Below, piece after piece: positions 51,263 through 61,939 of a DNA stretch of 64,000 nt (positions are counted from its first letter, which is position 1; each line of letters starts with the position of its first letter). The notes beneath the pieces are model-generated. The model was not told the origin of the DNA and ran no database searches. It worked only from the letters and a program-made list of their open reading frames with translations. Source of the DNA: Argopecten irradians (taxonomy: Eukaryota > Mollusca > Bivalvia > Pectinida > Pectinidae). Location: positions 18,787,255-18,851,254 of the forward strand of contig NC_091138.1 in assembly GCF_041381155.1 (NCBI RefSeq). The letters are read 5' to 3'. The position numbers were made by a program, and so were the translations under genes.

Positions 51263-51621
51263 TTAAAGATGCTCCACCGCTGACAAATGGTATTTTTTCA
51301 CTATGAAAAACAGGAGCAGACGATTAAGTATTTTTCTTCAGTTACAAAAGTTACTTACTTTACACCATTACCACCATTGAAAAGTTTGAGCTCCTAATTT
51401 TACTTCAAGTTAAAAATATGAAAAATAATTAATTGCATCCCGAAAAAAATCCGTACCACTTATATGAAATGAACTACTGAATGCGCATGTACCAAAGGCA
51501 AAATAAATTATTTTATATTATTTTTTGTGTTAATTAGACTATTATATACACGATTAAACACCAATTATTGTTCAAATGATGAATATCATTTTTGGTCTGT
51601 CGGCGGTGGAGCATCTTTAAG
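51263..51621. mobile_element. TTAA-bounded MITE, ~360 bp
   Basis: Inverted ends 'ttaaagatgctccaccgc' and 'gcggtggagcatctttaa'. No coding capacity. The terminal sequence differs from the other TTAA elements apart from TTAAAG. Confidence 0.8.
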
Positions 51622-51898
51622 TAACAAAACATGAAACATGTTAAATCAGTGCTATAAACTTTGTAAATCTATTATATCCCTAGCTAACAAGCATTAAACA
51701 CTGTTGCTATGTGTAGATTACTACTACCCTAACCAAAATGTCAACGCCCTTTGTATTTTATACTTTGATATACTTACGTTTAATTAGGCCTACTACAAGA
51801 TGTAACTGAACAATGTGTACTGAAGGTAGCATACCTACTGACTGATTATACTGCATGTTGATTTAGAACTGATTGTTATATTTTGATACTTCCCATTA

Positions 51899-52307
51899 TT
51901 AAAGGGCCACTACCTTTCCGAAACGGCTTTTAATTTTTGAAATAGGAATGTAAAACGAGATCAATAATTTTGTAGAGTCGCAGAAGTTATTAGCTATACG
52001 TTTACTAGCACACTTATCATCATCATCAGAACTGTTTAATTAGAATAAATAAAATGTTAATTTTCATAACGCGGGTCGTTTTATGTTTCCCGCCGTCGTC
52101 CTAAATGCCGCGCGGTAGTTGACTATCACTGCGCCAGACGGCAAAACAGCGAAAAGAATCTCCACTGTTATCGTACATTAGACAGGAAATTTTGCATATG
52201 TTTGGTGTTGTAACCTCATCTTAAGCCTTCGATATATATTTTCTTTTGTTATTAATGTTTTTTAAGAAACCTTTAAATTTTGCTCCGGAAAGGTAGTGGG
52301 CCTTTAA
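51899..52307. mobile_element. TTAA-bounded MITE, ~409 bp
   Basis: Inverted ends ttaaagggccactacctttc and gaaaggtagtgggcctttaa (one mismatch). No coding capacity. Confidence 0.8.
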
Positions 52308-53988
52308 CCCATGGTAACCAAATAATGATAGTGTTTCATATAAATCTGCTGTGGAATGGATTATCCAAATAATTTTACTATAACCAATTGCCTGGCAGCC
52401 ATGCACTATATACATTTGTATGTATTTACATAATATTACACCCATAACACATTTCCTGGGAATCAAATGCGGTTTGGCCTAGTTTGTAAGATAGGGCATG
52501 TTGCCCTAATAGAATTAAAGTAACAATTCAATTTTCTGTGTAACGAGTTTCCACTTATCATTAAATCTCTCGTATAACGCTGAGTTTTATGGTGCTTCCA
52601 GCAGTTCTACAGCGAGGGATGTGGCGAGGAGAAATATTGTTACACTGCAAACCCGAGCTTTCAATGTCATGCATTAAAATCCATAAGTACTATGATTATC
52701 TTCAATATAAATAATGTACTAGTAAAGAGTGTATCCATAAAGTCGGTAGGCTATATGTTCTGGAATAGTCAGTTTTGTACGAATATGTCTAAATTACGTT
52801 ACATCGCGAGTGGTCCTGCGCCACTTAACGCAACGTCATAATACGTACATGGCCGAGCTATTTATATATATTTCAATTTTCACTGAAGTTGGACTCAATG
52901 AAACTACTTAAAAATCCGTTTTCATTTGTTCATGAACTTGGGTATCTTAACATCGGTTTTCGCGCAAGGAAATATTTTATCTAGACCTACTTTTGCCTAA
53001 GAAGCGTACATGTAGCTTCCTACTAGGCCTAAGTGTAGATCTAAACATCGGTGGTTTAGAAAAAAGTACAAATATTACGAACAGATTTCTACAATTTTAA
53101 AAACATTTTTATGAACTCTCGTTCTACTGACTCTTGTGTATCGTTCGAGTCGAGCAACATTACCTACCGAAGAAAAATAAAATGTGCCATGACCCTGTGT
53201 GACGTGTGCCGAAACTACGTTAGAACGTCACAGTTACAAACAAATGATGAAGCCTAAACGGCGATAAGAAATACTATATAAAAGTCAATGACTATTGATT
53301 TATCTTTAATCAGTTGTTTAACTTGTATCAAGGCTAAAGGCTACACAAACCACTAGAACCTTTCCGCTCCCATCACGTTACATGGTGACTCTCCATTTTG
53401 AATCGAAGCGGGAGACAATAACAACCGTATCATACAGTCTAGACATCTCCTTCGGCGGACCATTTTTGCAATCATTTCTTACCAACTTCTGTGCCAAAGA
53501 GCCGATATTGAACCGATTCAACGTCTACGTTCAGTGCCCAAAAGCCGATTTTGAGCCGATGCAGGTGCTTCAAAAATCGACATCGCATTTTTTAATTTTA
53601 TTCATAACTATTCGGTAGCGTGATATACCCTCTTAAGAACGATACCTTTTTGACGTCATATCTTGTAAAATGATACAGTTCATTCAATTTGTTTCAAGAG
53701 CAACTCAATTCATCACCCCATGAAATCGATCAAAGCAAGATTCAATTCTTAAGTGAAGTGCGATAGAATAAAAAAAGACACTTGATAAACGTAAGGATAT
53801 AAGTTCAGACGGTGGAAGGAGTAAATATCCCACTGGTATCCCCTGTTACAAGTCCTGCAGACTCTACATGTGGATCGAAGGTCATATACAATTTGTAATT
53901 ACATTACGTCAGTTTAAATTCGTGCTGATAGTTCTCCAATGTCGAACATTTTGACACTGGATATATTATTCAATAATATTACTATACT
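52308..53988. other. Intergenic, no confident gene
   Basis: Somewhat richer in CpG than its surroundings around 52.8-53.7 kb. It contains a 78-codon open frame (53382-53618) that I do not recognise and that has an internal near-repeat (gccgatattgaaccgat / gccgattttgagccgat). Could be an unrecognised exon or unique non-coding DNA. Confidence 0.3.
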
Positions 53989-56900
53989 TCTATGTACAGT
54001 GTGTGTTTCTATGTACAGTGTGGTGTGTACAGGTGTGTTTCTATGTACAGTGTGTGTGTGTGTACAGTGTGTGTTTTGTGTACAGTGTGTGTTTCTGTGT
54101 ACAGGTGTGTTTCTATGTGTTGTTTGTACAGCGTGTGTTTCTATGTACAGTGTGTGTCTGTGTACAGCGTGTGTTTCTGTGTACAGTGTGTGTTTCTATG
54201 TACAGTGTGTGTTTCTGTGTACAGTGTGTGTTTCTGTGTACAGTGTGTGTTTCTGTGTACAGCGTGTGTTTCTGTGTACAGTGTGTGTTTCTGTGTACAG
54301 TGTGTGTTTCTATGTACAGTGTGCGTGTACAGTGTGGGTTTCCATGTACAGTGTGTGTTTCTTTGTACATCGTGTGTTTCTGTGTACAGTGTGTGTTTCT
54401 ATGTACAGTGTGTGTGTACAGTGTGTGTTTCTATGTACAGTGTGTGTTTCTATGTACAGTGTGTGTTTCTGTGTACAGCGTGTGTTTCTGTGTACAGCGT
54501 GTGTTTCTATGTACAGTGTGTGTGTACAGTGTGTGTTTCTATGTACAGTGTGTGTTTCTATGTACAGTGTGTGTGTGTGTGTGTGTGTGTGTGTCGTTGT
54601 GTGTACAGCGTGTGTTTTGTGTGGTGTGTGTGTGTGTACAGTGTGTGTTTCTATGTACAGTGTGTTGTGTGTGTCTGTGTGTACAGTGTGTGTTTCTATG
54701 TACAGTGTGTGTTCTGTGTACAGCGTGTGTTTCTGTGTGTGTGTGTGTGTGTACAGTGTGTTTCTATGTACAGTGTGTGTTTCTGTGTACAGGTGTGTTT
54801 CTGTGTACAGTGTGTAGTGTGTACAGTGTGTGTTTCTATGTACAGTGTGTGTTTTTTTGTACAGTGTGTGTTTCTATGTACAGGTGTGTGTTGTCTGTGT
54901 ACAGTGTGTGTTTCTATGTACAGTTGTGTGTTTGTGTGTACAGTGTGTGTTTCTATGTACAGTGTGTGTTTCTGTGTACAGTGTGTGTTTCTGTGTACAT
55001 GTGTGTTTCTGTGTACAGGTGTGTTTCTGTGTACAGTGTGTGTTTCTGTGTACAGGTGTGTTTTGTGTACAGTGTGTGTGTTTCTATGTACAGTGTGTGT
55101 TTCTATGTACAGTGTGTGTTTCTGTGTACAGTGTGTGTTTTCTGTGTACAGCATGTGTTTCTGTGTACAGTGTGTGTTTCTGTGTACAGTGTGTGTTTCT
55201 GTGTACAGTGTGTGTTTCTATGTACAGTGTGTGTTTCTGTGTACAGTGTGTGTTTCTATGTACAGTGTGTGTTTCTGTGTACAGTGTGTGTTTCTGTGTA
55301 CAGTGTGTGTTTCTGTGTACAGTGTGTGTTTCTATGTACAGTGTGTGTTTCTATGTACAGTGTGTGTTTCTATGTACAGTGTGTGTTTCTGTGTACAGTG
55401 TGTGTTTCTATGTACAGTGTGTGTGTGTGTACAGTGTGTGTTTCTATGTACAGTGTGTGTGTCTGTGTACAGTGTGTGTTTCTATGTACAGTGTGTGTTT
55501 CTGTGTACAGTGTGTGTTTCTATGTACAGTGTGTGTTTCTATGTACAGTGTGTGTGTACAGTGTGTGTTTCTATGTACAGCGTGTGTTTCTGTGTACAGT
55601 GTGTGTTTCTGTGTACAGTGTGTGTTTCTATGTACAGTGTGTGTTTCTGTGTACAGTGTGTGTTTCTGTGTACAGTGTGTGTTTCTGTGTACAGTGTGTG
55701 TTTCTATGTACAGTGTGTGTGTACAGCGTGTGTGTGTGTACAGTGTGTGTTTCTGTGTACAGTGTGGTGTTTCTGTGTACAGTGTGTGTTTCTTGTACAG
55801 TGTGTACAGTGTGTTTCTATGTACAGTGTGTGTTTCTTGTAGTGTGTGTGTGTACAGTGTGTGTGTACAGTGTGTGTGTGTACAGTGTGTGTTTCTGTGT
55901 ACAGTGTGTGTTTCTTTGTATAGTGTGTGTTTCTATGAACAGTGTGTGTTTCTATGTACAGTGTGTGTTTCTGTGTACAGTGTGTGTTTCTACGTACAGT
56001 GTGTGTTTCTATGTACAGTGTGAGTGTACAGTGTGTGTTTTTATGTACAGTGTGTTTCTATGTACAGTGTATGTTTCTGTGTACAGCGTGTGTTTCTGTG
56101 TACAGTGTGTTTCTGTGTACAGTGTGTGTTTCTATGTACAGCGGTGTGTGTTTCTGTGTACAGTGTGTGTTTCTATGTACAGTGTGAGTGTACAGTGTGT
56201 GTTTTCTATGTACAGTGTGTGTTTCTATGTACAGTGTGTGTTTCTATGTACAGTGTGTGTTTCTGTGTACAGTGTGTGTTTCTGTGTACAGTGTGTGTTT
56301 CTATGTACATGTGTGTTTCTGTGTACAGTGTGTGTTTCTGTGTACAGTGTGTGTTTCTATGTACAGTGTGTGTGTGTCAGTGTGTGTACAGTGTGTGTTT
56401 CTATGTACAGTGTGTGTTTCTGTGTACAGTGTGTGTTTCTATGTACAGTGTGTGTTTCTGTGTACAGCGTGTGTTTCTGTGTACAGTGTGTGTGTGTACA
56501 GTGTGTGTTTCTATGTACAGTGTGTGTCTCTGTGTACAGCGTGTGTTTCTATGTACAGTGTGTGTTTCTTGTACAGTGTGTGTACATGTGTGTTACAGTG
56601 TGTGTTTGTGTACAGTGTGTGTTTCTTGTACAGTGTGTGTTGTACAGTGTGTGTTTCTGTGTACAGTGTGTGTTTTCTGTACAGCGTGTGTTTTTTTAGT
56701 GTGTTTTATGACAGTGTGTGTTTCTATGTCAGTGTGTGTTTCTTGTACAGTGTGTGTGTGTGTGTTTTATGTACAGTGTGTGTGTACAGTGTGTTTCTAT
56801 GTACAGTGTGTTTCTGTGTACAGTGTGTGTTTCTGTACAGTGTGTGTTTCTGTACAGTGTACAGTGTGTGTTTTATGTACAGTGTGTGTTTCATGTACAG

Positions 56901-57192
56901 TGTCGTACAGTGTGTTTCTGTGTACAGTGTGTGTTTCTACGTACAGTGTGTGTTTCTATGTACAGTGTGAGTGTACAGTGTGTGTTTTTATGTACAGTGT
57001 GTTTTTATGTACAGTGTATGTTTCTATGTAAAGTGTGTGCTTCTGTGTACAGCGTGTGTTTCTACGTACAGTGTGTGTTTCTATGTACAGTGTGTGTGTG
57101 TACAGTGTGTGTTTTTATGTACAGTGTGTTTTATGTACAGTGTATGTTTCTATGTAAAGTGTGTGCTTCTATGTACAGTGTGTGTTTCTGTA
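53989..57192 (+). repeat. 3.2-kb array of a 19-bp repeat
   Basis: About 165 copies of tttctatgtacagtgtgtg, with variants (tttctgtg, missing tttc, (tg)n stretches). Because 19 is not a multiple of three and the unit has no stop in any register, all three forward frames stay open for hundreds of codons (VCFYVQC-like), up to 898. I treat them as repeat artefacts. The array ends abruptly at an ATG-containing unique sequence (57193). Confidence 0.97.
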
Positions 57193-58837
57193 ATGGCTCA
57201 GCAATCTGATGCTGCGGATGACCAGTGGAACTACTGGCGTATGGCATTGTATACGCGGATAATTCTTAGATCAATGTCAATTTATCAAAAGAACTTAATA
57301 AAAACCAAAATGTGGCCGATCTAGGAGCACTCAAAATTATCGGATGTGCATAAATGCTTAATTCTTTCAAATATTCTCACGAACTCGCATTTATAGACAA
57401 TGGCGAAGTATCACCACTTTTCGCGGCCAAAGCCCTACGACACATATTTTATGAAAAAGGTTGGCTCTTTCTGAGGAACATGTTTATTGGGAATAATGTT
57501 TATATTTTGCACACACAGGCTTTTCTCTTCCATATCTTACTTAACATCACAGTTTGAGATTCCAATTCAATTTATTTTGGTATTTTGACGGCCTTGTAAG
57601 ATGGGGGGGAAGCAAATTAAATTAGTTTACGGAAGCGATAAGTTTTACGAAATGTACAATTTTATTCAAGTGGTTCAAATAATTATAACAAAATGTTGCC
57701 CTCAGCCAGCAATCAGACGGTCGACTTTGTCCTTTGTCGTCTGTTCGTCCTTGAACAATATTCAGTATTCTGAAACGCATTCATTTGAATACGATAAATG
57801 GGTTTTAAGAACAAAAACACATAATTTTGTTTGGGATATTAATTAAGCTAATATTAGAGTCGTTATGGCCAGTTCCGGAAAACTTCTGATCGAACATCTA
57901 AAAAGCTTACAGTTGGTAGTAGACTAAATGTTACACCCTTGTGCACACGGAGTGCACTACGTTTAGACTACAGGTAGACAAGGAGTGCACGAGGTTTAGA
58001 CTACTGGTAGACACGGAGTGCACAACATTTAGACCACAGGTATATTCCAATGAAGTTTGTTTTTATCCTTTGTGGCCGTCTTGTAATTTAAACCATTATT
58101 AATGTAATGATATCTATGTTCTGCGGTATTTAGATTACAAAACCTTCCAGAAATTCACCTTTCAATTTCGTTCTAGGGGTCTGGCACTTGTTCGTAAACA
58201 GCATTGGTTCTCCTATTTTTAAAATACAATGTAAAAGTTTCCCTTTATCTTATCGGTTTGTGACTGAAGCGGACATTTTGAAAAAAAAATAAGTCCATTA
58301 TCTATTTATTTTGTGCTCTGTGAACGTTCCTCTATCCGGAGCGCTTCAGTTGGTCTTGAATTATGCATTTAAAATTTTAAAGCTGCTTAGAAAATAAAAT
58401 TGCTATATGGTAACCATTTTGAATGTATCAATGGCTATCTTCTTGTCTCCCGCATTTGGGAGTGAAAAAGACGTCCCCATAATAAAATTACTTGGTTTTT
58501 TCTTCTGATTTCAAGGTATCAGTAATACGATGCTCTAAAGACTAGCGCGGAAATCCCTCGCTGTATAATTAACTCGACTTAATTGTATGTTTTAGGTGTA
58601 ATTTATAATTTGGTGGATTGACCTGGCCACCATTTCATTAATAATCTGTCTTTACCACGGAAACATTCGGTAGGTTGATGGTGCTGTATCTCCATAACTT
58701 ATTTCTCAATCAATGTAAACAAATACCGCTTGTTAAAGCTTTAGTTTCCAAGTTAAATATGACGGACCGGAAGTGACGTTATTTTTAGTCATGTCAACAT
58801 TTCATTTGGCATATAAGCTCTACTAGATCGACTAGGT
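57193..58837. other. Intergenic, no confident gene
   Basis: A 43-codon frame starts at 57193 (MAQQSDAADDQWNYW) just after the repeat array. No family is recognised and there is no further support. Three near copies of 'acacggagtgca' lie near 57953-58024. Otherwise nothing. Confidence 0.3.
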
Positions 58838-59535
58838 TGCATTTCGTTTGATTGGTCGGTGTAAGGGGTCTCATTTCGTTTGATTGGTCGGTGTCAGGGG
58901 TTACATTTCGTTTGATTGGTAGGTGTAAGAGGTCTCATTTCGTTTCATTGGTAGTGTAAGGGGTCTCATTTCGTTTGATTGGTCGGTGTAAGGACTCAGA
59001 TTTACTTTTTTATTGGTCGATGTAAAGGGGTCACATTTCGTTTGATTGGTCGATGTAAAGGGTCGCATTTCGTTTCATTGGTCGGTGTAAGGGGTCGCAT
59101 TTCGTTTCATTGGCAGGTGTAAAGACTCACATTTCGTTTCATTGGTAGGTGTAAGGACTCACATTTTGTTTGAATAGTCGTAAGGGCTCACATTTTGTTT
59201 GATTGTTCGCTGTAAGGGCTCACATTTCGTTTCTTTGGTCGGTGTAAGGACTTACACTTCGTTTCTTCGGTCGGTGTAAGGGCTCACATTTCGTTTCATT
59301 GGTAGGTGTAAGGACTCGCATTTTGTTTGATTGGTCGATGTAAGGGCTCACATTTCGTTTCTTTGGTCGGTGTAAGGGCTCACATTTCGTTTCTTTGGTC
59401 GGTGTAAGGGCTCACATTTCGTTTCATTGGTAGGTGTAAGGACTCGCATTTTGTTTGATTGGTCGATGTAATGGCTCACATTTCGTTTCTTTGGTCGATG
59501 TAAGGGCTTACACTTCGTTTGATTGGCCGGTGTTG
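58838..59535 (+). repeat. 32-bp tandem repeat, each unit with an inverted CCAAT box
   Basis: About 21 units of the type catttcgtttgattggtcgg + tgtaaggggtct (starts at 58840, 58872, ...). Most contain ATTGG, i.e. ACCAATC on the minus strand. It lies between the 19-bp array and the opsin 3' end. Confidence 0.9.
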
Positions 59536-59915
59536 TGGGATTTCGTTTGATTTTGTGTGTCCTACTGAGGTCACAACAGCATCATAGTAAACAATTCAAC
59601 TAAGTAGTATATAAATAGCTAGGCTTTATTTGTTACGTTGTACAATTCAATACCTGCCATGACGTCAGAGAAAACATCAAATTACTAACAAAATATTCAA
59701 GAAACCTTGACGAAAAAACTTAAAATCGTAAAGCATTTGGAAGAGAAAGCAAACAAAAGCCAGATGCCCATAGTAACCCAATTCACTCACCTGATAACGC
59801 CGAGATAAAGAAATTGCGAACGTCATATTTTTATGCATTTACATTTGGTTTTTGTTCGAAAGTTGGTGAATGCCATGTACATCAATGCGAAAAGTACATA
59901 ACATACTTTATCATT

Positions 59916-60065
59916 TAAAGGGACAATTTTTACGCTTTGCGCAAACTGACCGCATATAGACATCGCGTGCAGGTCACAGCAATAGCAACCACTCCATTAG
60001 AACTGAGTTATTTCCTATATAAACCCAAATTCCAATGCATGCTGTGACTAAATTGTGCCTTTAAA
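59916..60065. mobile_element. Short TTAA-bounded MITE, relative of the 34.1-kb element
   Basis: Ends 'ttaaagggacaattt' and 'aaattgtgcctttaa' are inverted repeats. The internal 'ccattagaactg' is shared with the 34.1-kb copy. About 150 bp. Confidence 0.6.
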
Positions 60066-60462
60066 ACTCATCTATTTTCAACAGCTATTGTCACCAATAA
60101 TGCTGGAAAAGTTGAGCACTCCTTCAACTGATGGATGGCGTTAGACGAAGTCACATAGGCGTTAAACTGCGAAACCAGTGACTAGCTAATATTGACCTAT
60201 GGCTAAACGGACGACGGACACTTGCCATTACACAAGCACATATCACCTGGTGCTATAGCAACTTTACGACAAAATGTTGTAGTAAGTATACGTCACTCGT
60301 TTCCTGTCTCAACACTGTTCATCCATTGTTCATAAGTTGACAAATAGGACACATCCCTGACTGAAAATAGATAAATCTCTGTTCATACAACGTTCATCAC
60401 AATGTGAATTGTTCACGACACCTTTCTTTGTAATGGGTGTGATCAGCCCGGATATTACGTCA

Positions 60463-61939
60463 TCAGTTGGCCTTGGCTTCCTGTTCGGAAACGCGGTAAC
60501 CAAGGTAGGCTGCCCGAAACTTGTCACTGGCCACGATGTAGGGAAGGGGATAAAGGGAGCTACTAGCCTTACAGGCGAGGGAGGGGATGATGATGGCGAG
60601 AGTGGACACGGTCGTACTGTCCGTGAGAGCTGACCATGCGCCGAGGATTGCATATGGTCCGAACCCGATACACATGATCCCCATAAACGCCAAACAAATC
60701 TGTAATGATATAAACAGATTAAGAATAAGTGTATCTATATTTTACATGTTTGTACATGACTTAGAGGCAAATCAAGAAGCAAATGTTCTAAGTGTCTTGC
60801 CAATGTGCAAGAAATTCTTGTGTACACCCTTTCTTTAAATAACAGGGTTTGCTCCATACGTTTAACACTGCTTCCGAATGATGTGAAAGGCAGATAAGTC
60901 TCAAGAGAAGATCAAAAGGTGCTTGATATTTCAACCATTTCCAATGCTTGTCGGATACTTACCCATGCCTGCTGTCTCTCTGTGAACCAGTTCTTCGCGT
61001 CCGGTTTGGGGTCGGCCTTGACCTGAACACTCTCCCAGTACACACGTGACTGGTACAGTCCGTAAAACGCCATGACAAAGAGAATGAGGTACGTGATTAC
61101 CATCGCCTGCATGTACGTAATGTGACTCGCGTCTTTCTTTAACCAGTTGATGCCGCAAGCGATCCCAGACGATTCAACATCATAGCTGTGAAAGCAGAAA
61201 AACAATGTACAGTGCTAATGCGAAAAACGAAAGGACTTAGGCCTACTTGCATGCACTCATTCGTTATCAAACAATTAACTGTTAAATAGCATAAAGTGTA
61301 AGGAAATCAGAAGCATGATCATCATCACTCAACTATATACATAACCCAGATGAATACTACCCGTAATAAGCATCTTGATATTGTAGTACAGCTCACCTGT
61401 TCCAGCCAAAGAGAGGTAGAATGGCCCAAAGAGCAGCGTACATCCAGCATAGCATGGCAACAGTCCACCAGGTGCTGCTGGAGATGGTGTCGTCTGTAAA
61501 CAATACAATGGGATGTCTTGGGTGTGGATTTTTACTTTGAGAGCGGAAATATGTACTACATATACAAAATATGTCTATTGCAATGAAGGCAAAATACAAT
61601 GAAACAATATTCTAAAATGATGTGACCAAGTTTTAAACAGTACAAAAGGAAATTCATGAACTGCAACAAGAAGAAATCTTCCTTGATAAAAAGTAAGAAG
61701 ATTGAATTGTGACTACTGCTCTTGACTCTGGTCTCATAACAATCATTCCAAATATTAAGCCGTTCAGCTCTTTAAATGGTCGATTAATGTATTCCTAAGC
61801 GTGCGACTTACAGAAGTCTTTTTTGCAGCTGGCCAGGTAATGTTCTATACACACGACTGGGATGAATGTGGTGGCCGCCATCCCACCAAGAAAGGACTCT
61901 GTACCATATAGTTGACAGCCTAGCTCACCGAACAGCCAT
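60463..61939 (-). CDS. RGR/retinochrome-like opsin, 3' four exons (partial)
   Basis: Exons in transcript order: 61939-61812, 61493-61397, 61185-60963, 60699-60463; phases close and give about 227 residues. They cover TM3 to the C-terminus: GCQLYG with the disulphide Cys110, IEHY at the DRY position, ALWAILPLFGW (TM4), E181 in YDVESSGIAC with Cys187, GFGPYAIL (TM6), and the retinal-binding Lys296 in SLACKASS (TM7), followed by YPLPY and DKFR. GxGPYAIL and the E181 region resemble RGR and retinochrome as I remember them. Such opsins bind all-trans retinal and mostly act as photoisomerases in photoreceptor or supporting cell membranes. N-terminal exons (TM1-2) were not found before the window end. 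Peropsin is the main alternative. Confidence 0.85.

Noticed and set aside
53382..53618. 78-codon open frame as a gene
   Set aside because: No recognised family, no neighbouring exons, and internal near-repeats. Left as unassigned.
54003..56699. 898-codon Cys-rich open frame
   Set aside because: Produced by a 19-bp repeat that is open in all three frames. No non-repetitive domain.
57193..57324. MAQQSDAADDQWNYW frame as the first exon of a gene
   Set aside because: It stops after 43 codons, has no good donor or downstream exons that I can see, and no known similarity.
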